Source of the DNA: Pantoea coffeiphila | GTDB taxonomy: Bacteria; Pseudomonadota; Gammaproteobacteria; Enterobacterales; Enterobacteriaceae | Reading direction: 5' to 3' | Assembly (NCBI RefSeq): GCF_016909495.1 | Contig: NZ_JAFBFW010000001.1 | Location: 310,001-374,000 of the forward strand | DNA length: 64,000 bases | Part shown: positions 44,568 through 53,023 of the stretch, one piece after another | How positions within the stretch are numbered: the stretch's first letter is position 1 | Layout of the letters: every line of letters starts with the position of its first letter | The notes under the pieces: model-generated | The model's input: only the letters and a program-made list of their open reading frames with translations | What the model was told of the DNA's origin: nothing | The model's database searches: none | Translations under genes and position numbers: made by a program

Positions 44568-45011
44568 ATGAAAATGTTTACCCCTGCCGTATCCGTGCCG
44601 CGTGTTGAAACGCTGTGGCAGCACGTTGGCCTTAACGTAGCCGACGGCGTTCTGCTGGTGGGCGAAATTGATAAGGGTCTGGAGGGCGAAGTGGCTAACC
44701 GCATTGCCAGCTGGGCGCACATCACGCAGTCCGAACTGCGCCGCATCACCGGTATCCCCAGCACCACCTTCAGCCGCAATATCAAAAAGCGCTTCAGTCC
44801 GGATCAGAGCGAGCGACTGGTGCGTTTTATTCGCGTACTGGATCGCGCAGTCGATCTGTTTGAAGGCGATAAGCTTGCCGCGCAGAAGTGGCTGAATGAG
44901 CCAAGCCGCGCGCTGGGATGGAAAGCACCCGCCGACCTGCTGGCCTCTGAATCCGGTGCCTGGGAGGTGATGCGGCTGATCACCCGTCTGGAGCACGGGG
45001 TCTGGTCTTGA
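44568..45011 (+). CDS. Xre/MbcA/ParS-type antitoxin (DUF2384)
   Basis: 147 residues: N-terminal Xre-like helix-turn-helix (ASWAHITQSELRRITGIPSTTFSRNIKKR, residues 45-75) followed by the antitoxin/toxin-binding domain (LDRAVDLFEGDKLAAQKWLNEPSRALGWKAPADLLASESG). The GW-x-P-x-DLL motif is diagnostic. It would neutralise the RES toxin and autoregulate the operon. ATG 44568 follows TGGAGG; a CCATATGG palindrome overlaps that ribosome site and could be the operator. Its stop overlaps the toxin TTG start by 4 bases. Confidence 0.9.
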   Translation: MKMFTPAVSVPRVETLWQHVGLNVADGVLLVGEIDKGLEGEVANRIASWAHITQSELRRITGIPSTTFSRNIKKRFSPDQSERLVRFIRVLDRAVDLFEGDKLAAQKWLNEPSRALGWKAPADLLASESGAWEVMRLITRLEHGVWS

Positions 45012-45466
45012 TCCTCTATCGCCTGACCAAAACCCGCTTCGTGGCCGGAGCCTGGAGCGGGCAGGGAGCAAAGGAAGCGGGCGGGCGCTGGAACAGCGTC
45101 GGCACGGCAATGGTGTACGCCGCCGAGGCGGCTTCACTGACTATGCTGGAAACGCTGGTGCATCTGCATGCGGCGAATTTGCTGGACAGTTTTACCCTGC
45201 TGTCCATTGATGTCGATGATGATTTGATTCAGATGATCGATAACCAGATTCTTCCCGCCAGCTGGGCGGCAGCGGAAGCCCCGCCGGAGCTGGCGGAGAT
45301 TGGCGATCGTTGGGTTGAGAGCGGGGATGCGGTGGCGCTCAGAGTGCCGAGCGCGCTGTCGCCGGTGGAGTTTAACTTTCTGCTGAATCCGCGACACCCA
45401 CAGTTTTTATCTATCGTCAGCAGGGCGGTGAAGATTGACTTCCAGTTCGATGCCCGACTGAAATAA
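45008..45466 (+). CDS. RES-domain toxin
   Basis: 152-residue RES toxin, an ADP-ribosyltransferase-fold enzyme; characterised members degrade or consume NAD+. Family residues are visible: Arg in the LYRLTKTRFV strand, GGRWNSVGTAMVYAAE (Arg/Tyr) and TMLETLVH (Glu). The start is TTG 45008 within the antitoxin stop (TTGA overlap), so toxin synthesis is coupled to and probably weaker than antitoxin synthesis. RES-Xre pairs act as toxin-antitoxin modules. Confidence 0.92.
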   Translation: MILYRLTKTRFVAGAWSGQGAKEAGGRWNSVGTAMVYAAEAASLTMLETLVHLHAANLLDSFTLLSIDVDDDLIQMIDNQILPASWAAAEAPPELAEIGDRWVESGDAVALRVPSALSPVEFNFLLNPRHPQFLSIVSRAVKIDFQFDARLK

Positions 45467-45534
45467 TGGCTGCTCGGCTGCTCGGTAATTTGCGGGCTCA
45501 ACGGTTCAGAGAGCGGATCATTTAGCTAAATGGG

Positions 45535-47340
45535 TTAACCGTTCTCGCCCGTCTCGCGCCTTGCCGCACGGCGATACAGCGTACTGCGCGCCACGCCCAG
45601 CGCCTGCGCGGCCTTGCTGATATTACCGCTGAAGCGCTCCAGGGTAGCGGCAATCAGCTTCTCATCATGTTCCTGCAAAGCAGGCAGCGGCTCGCTGCGC
45701 AGCAGCCGGTACTCTTCCGGCAGGCTGTCCACGTCCAGCACTTCATTATCATCCGCCAGCGCCAGCAGCACTTTCATCAGACTGCGCATCTGCCTGACAT
45801 TACCCGGCCACGGCTGCTGTGCCAGCGTATCCAGCAGCTCAGCGGTCATCACAATGCCGCGCTCGCCGCCGCCCAGTTCCAGCCAGAGCTGTGAAATAAA
45901 CTCTGGCAGCGCGGGCCATTCGCGCAGCGGCGGAATGGTATGGGAGAACTCCTGCAGGCGGTAGAGCAGGTCCTCGCGGAATTCGCCATCTGCCACCCGC
46001 TGCGGCAGGTTACGGTGGGTGGCGCAGATCACCGCAAAATTCACCGGCCAGCTGCGGCTCGATCCCAGCGGTGCCACTTCTTTTTCCTGCAATACGCGCA
46101 GCAGACGCGTCTGCATCGCCAGCGGCATATCGCCAATCTCATCAAGGAACAGCACGCCGCCGTCCGCTTCGCGGATTTTACCGATATAGCCGTTTTTGCT
46201 GGCACCGGTAAATGCACCGGGCTGATAGCCGAACAGCTCCGACTCTATCAACGATTCGGGAATGGCCGCGCAGTTAATGGCAACAAACTTTCCTTCACGC
46301 CAGCGGCTTTGCTGGTGCAGCGCGCGGCTGACGTACTCTTTACCGCTGCCGGTTTCGCCGTGAATGCACAGTGATACCCCGGCGTTCAGCAGGCGAACCA
46401 TTTTATCCCCGGCGGCACCCAGCGAGAACGGCAGCACCGGCGCGGCGGCAGGGGCTACGGGGAAGTTGACTCGCGCCGGGGCGCGCAGTCGGTAGAAGTA
46501 GCGCTGCTGGCTGCGGGTCTGTACCGGCTGAGGCACGCAATTCGCGGCCTGCTCGGCCTGCGGGAACAGATCGGCAAAGGTGAGAATACCAAACAGATCG
46601 GCGCTCAGTTCCAGCTCGCGCATTGCCAGCCGGTTGGCCGCCATCAGCACATTGTCGGAAAACACCAGCAGCAGCTCTTCAACGTGATCGATGCCCTGAA
46701 TCTGCGGATGCAGGCTCATCAGCCACTGGTCGGGATGCAGGCTTTGCTTCACCCACAGATATTCAATCTGCTTCGCTGCCTCTTTCACCCAGGCCAGCGT
46801 GGCGGGATGAGGATAGTGAGCCGGGCCGGAGATATCCAGCACCCCGGCAATCTGTCCGTTCGGTGCCTGTAGCGGCATCGCCGCACAGTAGAGGTCCTGA
46901 TTGCTGGTGAGGTAGTGCTGGTCGCCAAATATTTCGCAGCCATCATCTATTGCCAGCGCGGTACCGATTGCGTTGGTGCCGCGGCCGCACTCGCTCCATA
47001 AGTTTCCCGGCGCAAGGGCAAAGCGCTGGGCTTTCTGTAGAGCGTGCATATCGCCGAAGGTATTCAGCACCAGCCCGCTGGCGTCGGACAGGATCACCAC
47101 CGACTGCTTGCCGGAAACCTTTTCCGCGAGCCGCTTCACTGCGTGCTGAGCGAAATTTTGCAGGCCGGTATTACTGGCCAGCACATCGGCCAGTTCACCA
47201 GGGCGAATACGGGGAAAGTCATCAGCGGTACGGTCCAGGCCGTAGAGCTGGCTGCGAAACCATGAGTCGTTCAATAGCGGCGTAGTGGCGACGTTCGATG
47301 TGCTGGCAGCTGACGTATTTCCCTGCATTGGTAACCCCAT
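45535..47340 (-). CDS. Sigma-54 activator, AcoR-like (GAF + AAA+ + HTH)
   Basis: 601-residue enhancer-binding protein. N-terminal sensing region (about residues 60-200) of GAF type with NLWSECGRGTNAIGTALA and SGPAHYPHPATL as in AcoR; central AAA+ ATPase with GETGSGKEYVSRALH (Walker A, near residue 335), the sigma-54 contact loop GAFTGASKNG and FLDEIGDMPL (Walker B); C-terminal Fis-type HTH near residue 570 (GNISKAAQALGVARSTLYRRA). Relatives control acetoin or aldehyde metabolism. It is divergent from aldehyde and alcohol dehydrogenase genes that have a near-consensus sigma-54 promoter. MGLP and MQGN (47328) are alternative starts. Confidence 0.9.
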   Translation of the reverse strand: MGLPMQGNTSAASTSNVATTPLLNDSWFRSQLYGLDRTADDFPRIRPGELADVLASNTGLQNFAQHAVKRLAEKVSGKQSVVILSDASGLVLNTFGDMHALQKAQRFALAPGNLWSECGRGTNAIGTALAIDDGCEIFGDQHYLTSNQDLYCAAMPLQAPNGQIAGVLDISGPAHYPHPATLAWVKEAAKQIEYLWVKQSLHPDQWLMSLHPQIQGIDHVEELLLVFSDNVLMAANRLAMRELELSADLFGILTFADLFPQAEQAANCVPQPVQTRSQQRYFYRLRAPARVNFPVAPAAAPVLPFSLGAAGDKMVRLLNAGVSLCIHGETGSGKEYVSRALHQQSRWREGKFVAINCAAIPESLIESELFGYQPGAFTGASKNGYIGKIREADGGVLFLDEIGDMPLAMQTRLLRVLQEKEVAPLGSSRSWPVNFAVICATHRNLPQRVADGEFREDLLYRLQEFSHTIPPLREWPALPEFISQLWLELGGGERGIVMTAELLDTLAQQPWPGNVRQMRSLMKVLLALADDNEVLDVDSLPEEYRLLRSEPLPALQEHDEKLIAATLERFSGNISKAAQALGVARSTLYRRAARRETGENG

Positions 47341-47386
47341 GCCTGTAGCGAATGTGTTGCAGCATTGTAGCTATCTGGTTTTTTTA

Positions 47387-47405
47387 GTGTTGCGATTTGC
47401 GACAC
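47387..47405. promoter_or_regulatory. Candidate enhancer site for the AcoR-like activator
   Basis: GTGTTGCGATTTGCGACAC, a 19-bp imperfect palindrome (seven of nine pairs), about 105 bp upstream of the sigma-54 -24 element, the usual distance for an upstream activating sequence. Binding by the adjacent AcoR-like protein is inferred. Confidence 0.55.
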
Positions 47406-47509
47406 AGATAGAGAAATTATCCGATAGTCCATGCCGAAAAGAAGGTTATTAGCGTTGTAACAGCATGATAAGTATCATCATTTTTTAGAATATCGCAAGC
47501 TAAAAAAAC

Positions 47510-47525
47510 TGGCACGCTAACTGCA
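47510..47525 (+). promoter_or_regulatory. Sigma-54 promoter of the aldehyde dehydrogenase operon
   Basis: TGGCACGCTAACTGCA matches TGGCACR-N4-TTGCW at all but one position (CTGC for TTGC), with the -24 GG and -12 GC correctly spaced. It lies 82 bases before the dehydrogenase start and downstream of a palindrome. The adjacent gene encodes a sigma-54 activator, which strengthens the call. Confidence 0.82.
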
Positions 47526-47606
47526 ATACCTCAATGCAGCCAAAAAAACACCCGCTACGAGGATTCATTCACGGCTGCCTGTTTACCCTACATTAAGGAG
47601 TTTGCG

Positions 47607-49127
47607 ATGCGTTATGCACATCCCGGAACGCCCGGCGCTTTAGTCTCTTTCAAAGCGGCCTACGGTAACTTTATTGATGGCAAATTCGTCGAACCGCTTA
47701 GCGGTCAGTACTTTATGAACACCTCACCGGTGAACGGTAGCGACATTGCTCAGTTCCCGCGTTCCGATGCCCGCGATATTGATTTTGCGCTGGACGCCGC
47801 TCACCGTGCGGCCGACGCCTGGGGAAAAACCAGCGTACAGCATCGCGCTAACCTGCTGCTGCAGGTTGCGGATCGAATTGAAGCCAATCTGGAATACCTG
47901 GCGGTTGCCGAGAGCTGGGACAACGGTAAGGCAGTGCGTGAGACGCTGAACGCCGACCTGCCGCTGGCGGTAGATCATTTCCGCTACTTCGCCGGATGCC
48001 TGCGCGCTCAGGAAGGCAGCGCGGCAGAGATTGACCAGCACACCGCCGCCTACCACTTCCATGAACCGCTGGGCGTGGTCGGGCAGATTATCCCGTGGAA
48101 CTTCCCGCTGCTGATGGCCGCGTGGAAGCTGGCTCCGGCGCTGGCGGCGGGTAACTGCGTGGTGCTGAAACCGGCAGAGCAGACCCCGCTGGGCATTACG
48201 CTGCTGCTGGAACTGATCGGCGACATCTTCCCGGCTGGCGTACTGAACGTGGTACAGGGCTTTGGCCGCGAGGCCGGGGAAGCGCTGGCGACCAGCAAAC
48301 GTATTGCGAAAATCGCCTTTACCGGTTCAACGCCGGTGGGCCGCCACATTATGGCCTGCGCGGCGGAGAATATTATTCCCTGCACCGTCGAGCTGGGCGG
48401 CAAGTCGCCGAACATCTATTTTGCCGACATCATGAATGCCGAGCCGGAGTTTATCGACAAAGCGGTAGAAGGTCTGGTGCTGGGCTTCTTCAATCAGGGC
48501 GAAGTCTGTACCTGTCCGTCGCGCGCGCTGATCCACGAATCGATCTACGCGCCGTTTATGGAACGCGTGATGGCGAAGGTGGCCACTATTCGCCGTGGCG
48601 ATCCGCTGGACACCGATACGATGATTGGCGCACAGGCCTCTCGCCAGCAGTTCGACAAAATCCTTTCTTATATTGATATCGCCCGCCAGGAAGGCGGCCA
48701 GATCCTCACCGGCGGCGATCGCGCATCGATTACCCCAGCGCTGGATACCGGCTATTACATTCAGCCGACGCTGATTAAAGGCAACAACCAGATGCGCTGC
48801 TTCCAGGAGGAGATCTTCGGGCCGGTGATCGGCGTGACCACCTTTAAGGACGAAGCCGAAGCGCTGGCGATTGCCAACGAAACCCAGTTTGGTCTGGGTG
48901 CCGGGATCTGGACGCGTGATACCAATCTGGCCTATCGCATGGGGCGCAGCATCAAGGCCGGACGCGTGTGGACCAACTGTTATCACATCTACCCGGCACA
49001 CGCGGCGTTTGGCGGCTACAAACAGTCCGGCGTCGGGCGTGAAACGCACAAGATGGCGCTGTCTGCCTATCAACAAACCAAAAATCTGCTGGTCAGCTAC
49101 GACACGGCACCTTTAGGGCTGTTCTGA
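47607..49127 (+). CDS. Aldehyde dehydrogenase (AldB/ExaC/AcoD-like)
   Basis: 506-residue NAD-dependent aldehyde dehydrogenase, tetrameric and cytoplasmic. Clear motifs: [53 protein letters not shown] with the catalytic Glu (near residue 265), [13 protein letters not shown] with the catalytic Cys (near residue 300) and [10 protein letters not shown]. AldB/ExaC/AcoD relatives oxidise acetaldehyde made in ethanol or acetoin catabolism. ATG 47607 follows AAGGAG. The neighbouring alcohol dehydrogenase gene and sigma-54 promoter indicate a two-step alcohol-to-acid route; substrate range unproven. Confidence 0.92.
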   Translation: MRYAHPGTPGALVSFKAAYGNFIDGKFVEPLSGQYFMNTSPVNGSDIAQFPRSDARDIDFALDAAHRAADAWGKTSVQHRANLLLQVADRIEANLEYLAVAESWDNGKAVRETLNADLPLAVDHFRYFAGCLRAQEGSAAEIDQHTAAYHFHEPLGVVGQIIPWNFPLLMAAWKLAPALAAGNCVVLKPAEQTPLGITLLLELIGDIFPAGVLNVVQGFGREAGEALATSKRIAKIAFTGSTPVGRHIMACAAENIIPCTVELGGKSPNIYFADIMNAEPEFIDKAVEGLVLGFFNQGEVCTCPSRALIHESIYAPFMERVMAKVATIRRGDPLDTDTMIGAQASRQQFDKILSYIDIARQEGGQILTGGDRASITPALDTGYYIQPTLIKGNNQMRCFQEEIFGPVIGVTTFKDEAEALAIANETQFGLGAGIWTRDTNLAYRMGRSIKAGRVWTNCYHIYPAHAAFGGYKQSGVGRETHKMALSAYQQTKNLLVSYDTAPLGLF

Positions 49128-49154
49128 GCCTGTTATCTTTTACGGAGTGACAAG

Positions 49155-50180
49155 ATGAAAACGATGAAAGCCGCAGTAGTGAAGGCATTTGGCGAACCGC
49201 TGGTCATTGAGCAGGTACCGATCCCTGACGTTGGTCCCGGCCAGCTGCTGGTGAAAGTAGTGGCGACCGGCGTATGCCATACCGACCTGCACGCTGCCGA
49301 AGGTGACTGGCCGGTGAAACCGCAGCCGCCGTTCATTCCAGGTCATGAAGGTGTCGGTTACGTGGTTGCGGTAGGTGAAGGCGTAAAGCACATAAAGGAA
49401 GGGGATCGCGTGGGCGTGCCATGGCTGTATTCCGCCTGTGGCCACTGCGAACACTGTCTGGACAGCTGGGAAACCCTGTGCCATTCGCAGCAAAACGCCG
49501 GTTATTCCGTTAACGGCAGCTTTGCTGAGTACTGCCTGGCCGATGCTAACTATGTGGGTATCCTGCCGGACAACGTCGAATACAACGAAATTGCGCCGAT
49601 CCTCTGCGCCGGTGTAACCGTCTATAAAGGCCTGAAAATGACCGACACCAAGCCGGGCGACTGGGTGGTGGTATCCGGTATCGGCGGTCTGGGCCATATG
49701 GCGGTGCAGTATGCGGTGGCGATGGGCCTGAACGTCGCGGCGGTGGATATCGATGACGAGAAGCTGGCCTTCGCTAAGCGTCTGGGTGCCACCGTCACTG
49801 CTAACGCCCGCAATGTTGACCCGGCAAAAGTGTTCCACGAAGAGTTTGGCGGCGCGCACGGCGTGCTGGTGACGGCGGTATCACCGAAGGCGTTTGAGCA
49901 GGCTATCGGCACCATGCGCCGTGGCGGAACTATGGTCCTGAACGGTCTGCCGCCGGGAACCTTCGATCTGTCGATCTTCAACATGGTGCTGGACGGCATA
50001 ACCGTTCGTGGCTCCATCGTCGGCACCCGTAAGGATCTGCAGGAAGCCCTGGACTTTGCAGGCCGCCATAAAGTGGCAGCGAACATTGCCGTTGAACCGC
50101 TGACTAATATCAACGATATCTTTGCCCGTATGCACGCCGGTAAGATTGAAGGACGTATCGTCGTCGACCTGGCGCTGTAA
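49155..50180 (+). CDS. adhP: Zinc-type alcohol dehydrogenase (AdhP-like)
   Basis: 341-residue zinc alcohol dehydrogenase resembling E. coli AdhP (NAD+ to NADH; ethanol/propanol). Catalytic zinc region [15 protein letters not shown] and GHEGVGYV, structural zinc motif [15 protein letters not shown] (residues ~95-110), Rossmann motif [13 protein letters not shown] near residue 175. ATG 49155 follows ACGGAGTGACAAG. It lies 27 bases after the aldehyde dehydrogenase gene and shares its sigma-54 promoter; the pair would oxidise an alcohol to its acid, with a terminator after. Confidence 0.88.
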   Translation: MKTMKAAVVKAFGEPLVIEQVPIPDVGPGQLLVKVVATGVCHTDLHAAEGDWPVKPQPPFIPGHEGVGYVVAVGEGVKHIKEGDRVGVPWLYSACGHCEHCLDSWETLCHSQQNAGYSVNGSFAEYCLADANYVGILPDNVEYNEIAPILCAGVTVYKGLKMTDTKPGDWVVVSGIGGLGHMAVQYAVAMGLNVAAVDIDDEKLAFAKRLGATVTANARNVDPAKVFHEEFGGAHGVLVTAVSPKAFEQAIGTMRRGGTMVLNGLPPGTFDLSIFNMVLDGITVRGSIVGTRKDLQEALDFAGRHKVAANIAVEPLTNINDIFARMHAGKIEGRIVVDLAL

Positions 50181-50209
50181 TTCCTGAGTGTAGTAGTAAG
50201 CCGTAGCCA

Positions 50210-50236
50210 CGGGCGCAGCGCTGTATGCTGCGCCCG
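50210..50236 (+). terminator. Terminator after adhP
   Basis: CGGGCGCAGC / GCTGCGCCCG, a perfect 10-bp stem with a 7-base loop followed by TTTTAA, 29 bases after the stop. Confidence 0.85.
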
Positions 50237-50252
50237 TTTTAACGTTTGTCAG

Positions 50253-50960
50253 TTATGCCTGGGTGTTACCCAGCCACTGCTGTTGGCATACCGCTCCCGG
50301 CATCATGGCTTCCAGCCCGGCAATCAGCGCATCCCCGGCATCCTGCACCGCAGAAAGCGGCATCGCGGGAAGGCTTTCAAGGATAAACCACATGCGGGTC
50401 GCGCTGGCATCAAGGCGGGTTCTGACACCCTGACGCCAGTTCCAGCGACGGCAGGTTATGCCCAGGTCATCGCGCCAGATAACTTCTCCCCGATCCACCG
50501 TTTCCAGCACCGTTGCCCCATCCTTCACCGTATCGAACTGCTCGTCGCCTTCCGCCACGCAAAGACGCGGCTGGCCCTGATATGCCGCGATATTTTCGCC
50601 CCCCACCGGAATGGCATAGCGAATACTGATGGCGTTATACAGGTCAACCACCGGATCGATAGCCGGCAGCGTGCCGTCGCGCAGTACACGCTTGCGCAGC
50701 GCCTCGGCGGAACAGGGCGTGCGCTTCGGTTTTGCCCCGAATTTCTGAAAAACGTCCGCCCAGGCAGCCAGATGCGCCACTGCCCAGTCGGGCTGCTGTT
50801 CGCTGACAAAAAGACAGGCCGCCTTCAACGCCTCTGCGGCGAATTCAGGCCGCGTAAGCGGGGCGGCCTCAACGCTGATACTTAAGGCCCTGAAGCCTGG
50901 AGCGATTTCCCCGATCCGATTGTCGATTGATGGTAAAACGGCAAACATTGCATACTCCAT
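50253..50960 (-). CDS. B3/B4 tRNA-binding-domain protein
   Basis: 235 residues made up essentially of a B3/B4 domain, the editing-domain fold of phenylalanyl-tRNA synthetase beta subunit: AEALRKRVLRDGTLPAIDPVVDLYNAISIRYAIPVGGENIAAY is the conserved core (near residues 85-130), with WRDDLGITCRRWNWRQGVRT after. Free-standing members are thought to deacylate or sense mischarged amino acids, though activity is rarely shown. It is convergent with adhP. The upstream HAD gene is 15 bases away on the same strand. Confidence 0.85.
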   Translation of the reverse strand: MEYAMFAVLPSIDNRIGEIAPGFRALSISVEAAPLTRPEFAAEALKAACLFVSEQQPDWAVAHLAAWADVFQKFGAKPKRTPCSAEALRKRVLRDGTLPAIDPVVDLYNAISIRYAIPVGGENIAAYQGQPRLCVAEGDEQFDTVKDGATVLETVDRGEVIWRDDLGITCRRWNWRQGVRTRLDASATRMWFILESLPAMPLSAVQDAGDALIAGLEAMMPGAVCQQQWLGNTQA

Positions 50961-50975
50961 GGGTGACTAATATTC

Positions 50976-51725
50976 TTACGCCTGGACCACTGAAAATTCG
51001 CGCAGCAGGGCAGGCAGCTGCTCGGTTTTGCAATAGTGGCTGGCACCAACGTAATAATGCGGTTCGCCGGTAAAGATGGATATTCCGGCATTATTCAGCA
51101 TCTCAAAATCATTGCTGTCATTGCCAAAAGCAATGCTGCGGTTGAAATCCACTCCCAGCGTCTTCAGTGCCAGATATTTATTCTCCTGTCGGGGAGTAAT
51201 GTCGAATATATTCTCGTGACGATGGTGGTGAAGAGAAAATTCGAAACCATTCTGCTGCAGAAATGCATCCGTCTTCGCGCGGAATTCACCATCAAGAATA
51301 AGAATTTTACTCACTCCCTGACTGACCAGTTCACTTTCCGGGATTTCACTGTCGGTAAGAGTGCGCATATAGTCGTGGAAAGTATGCGCGGTCTGCGACG
51401 TGGAAAAACTCCAGTGGCCGTCGAGCACATAAGGCACCTGATGCTGCTGAAGCAGGCCGATCATCATTTCAGCTGCCCGATTATCAAAGCGGTTACTGAA
51501 CAGGCACTCACCCTGTTGCCAGGCCATCGCCCCGTTACAGCCGACCATCAGGCAGTCGTGCAGTTCACGCGGTAGCAGAGGAAGCATGTCGCGCACCGGG
51601 CGGGCGGAGGCAAAGATAACGCGGGCGGAGTTGGCGAGCGAGATAATATTTTCTGCCAGGTTACAGTGTAACGGTTTTCCGTTCGTAATAATGGTACCAT
51701 CCAGGTCAAAGATATAGGTTGTCAC
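50976..51725 (-). CDS. HAD-superfamily (Cof-type) phosphatase
   Basis: 249 residues: TTYIFDLDGTIITNGKPL has the nucleophile motif DxDGT (residues 7-11), and the C-terminal GNDSNDFEML is the metal motif of Cof-type HADs. VIFASARPVRDM is the second motif. Relatives hydrolyse sugar phosphates or nucleotide-related phosphates. A frame opens at 51773, but GTG 51725 (AAGGGAACACG before it) places the HAD motif near the start as in homologues. It may be co-transcribed with the B3/B4 gene. Confidence 0.85.
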   Translation of the reverse strand: MTTYIFDLDGTIITNGKPLHCNLAENIISLANSARVIFASARPVRDMLPLLPRELHDCLMVGCNGAMAWQQGECLFSNRFDNRAAEMMIGLLQQHQVPYVLDGHWSFSTSQTAHTFHDYMRTLTDSEIPESELVSQGVSKILILDGEFRAKTDAFLQQNGFEFSLHHHRHENIFDITPRQENKYLALKTLGVDFNRSIAFGNDSNDFEMLNNAGISIFTGEPHYYVGASHYCKTEQLPALLREFSVVQA

Positions 51726-51959
51726 CGTGTTCCCTTTATATATGCGATATTTTTTACAGTCAGAGATTAACATGCCATGGCCGGTTATTCACCGAAAAAG
51801 GGGGGTTAACCAACCAGGATGATTCCTGGCGGTTATATTTTAGCTGCGTTGTTATTTTAAGCCGCTAAGCGGTTATTCAAAAAAAGAATCCTCGCGACCA
51901 TAGCGGTCAATCCCTGGCTGAGTTAACGTACTGGCAATTTCCCCCGTTCGGAGTCGTTG

Positions 51960-52889
51960 ATGGATATCATTGGGATCATTATGTCGGCCGGTAAAGCCTC
52001 GGTGAATGTGGCGCTTTATACGCTGATCCCCATTATGGTCGTTATGCTGATTATTATGAAATACCTGGAGGTCCGGGGAATTCTGGACCGCATTGTGCAG
52101 GTGATGACGCCGGTGCTGAAGCCGTTTGGTATTACCGGGATGGGGATTTTTGCGCTGATCCAGCTTAACTTTGTCAGCTTTGCCGCACCGCTGGCCGCGC
52201 TGGCCATTATGGAAAAAAGAGGCGCATCGGACCGCCATCTTGCAGCGACGCTGGCCATGCTGTTTGCCATGGGGCAGGGAAACGTCTTCTATCCGCTGAT
52301 CCCTTTTGGCCTGCACTGGGGCGCGGCGCTGGGTATTTCGGTGGCGGGCGGACTGGCCGCTGCGGCAATCACCTGGTATTTCTTCGGCCGCAGGCTGTCG
52401 GTCGCCTCCCTGCAGCGGGATGACACGCCGCCGGAAGATAAATCCGCAACCGGGCTTATTGCCATTATCAACGGCGCCGGGTCGGATGCAATCCGCCTGT
52501 CGCTGGGCTCGGTCCCGATGCTGATCCTGTCGCTGACCGTGGTGGGTATCCTGAAAGAGGCGGGTGCGATTGAACTGCTGACCCGGCTGATTGCACCGGT
52601 GCTGGATTTCTTTCATGTCTCCGAGGTGTTTATTCTTCCGGCGTTAACCAAATGCCTGGCGGGGGGAACCGCTTATTTTGGCGTGGTATCCGATCTGCTG
52701 CACAGGGGATTAATGACCGCCCAGCAGGTTAACGCTTCTGCCGGGTTTATGGTGCAGACGCTGGATCTGCCCGGTATTGGCATCTACCTCGGTATTGCCA
52801 GCCGCTTTGTCAGGCTGTTCCGCTTTGCGCTGCCCGGTGCGCTGGTGGGTATTCTGCTGCGTACGGTGTTGCACAGCACGATGTTCTGA
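51960..52889 (+). CDS. Nucleoside-recognition (Gate) domain membrane protein
   Basis: 309 residues, about eight membrane segments in two repeat halves, of the Gate/nucleoside-recognition family (SpmA/SpmB, YjiH-like): LKPFGITGMGIFALIQLNFVSFAAPLAALAIM near residue 55 and SEVFILPALTKCLAGGTAYFG near residue 220. Function of these proteins is mostly unknown; transport of small solutes is assumed. ATG 51960 follows GGAG with good spacing; the preceding TTG is less likely. Convergent with nothing; stands alone before the YncE-like gene. Confidence 0.8.
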   Translation: MDIIGIIMSAGKASVNVALYTLIPIMVVMLIIMKYLEVRGILDRIVQVMTPVLKPFGITGMGIFALIQLNFVSFAAPLAALAIMEKRGASDRHLAATLAMLFAMGQGNVFYPLIPFGLHWGAALGISVAGGLAAAAITWYFFGRRLSVASLQRDDTPPEDKSATGLIAIINGAGSDAIRLSLGSVPMLILSLTVVGILKEAGAIELLTRLIAPVLDFFHVSEVFILPALTKCLAGGTAYFGVVSDLLHRGLMTAQQVNASAGFMVQTLDLPGIGIYLGIASRFVRLFRFALPGALVGILLRTVLHSTMF

Positions 52890-52944
52890 ATGGTTCATTC
52901 TGTTACCCCTTCTGTAAACAACGCATTTACATAAGATTTGTAAA

Positions 52945-52959
52945 TGCTTATGATTCTCA
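52945..52959. promoter_or_regulatory. Fur-box-like site upstream of yncE
   Basis: TGCTTATGATTCTCA matches the 7-1-7 Fur pattern TGATAAT-N-ATTATCA at 11 of 14 fixed positions. It lies 65-79 bases before the YncE-like start. E. coli yncE is Fur-repressed, supporting iron control here. Confidence 0.55.
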
Positions 52960-53023
52960 TTCTCTTATATGCACCCGCGCCGGATTAGCCGGGCGGGATG
53001 CCTGTCCATTGATGGAGCCAGAA

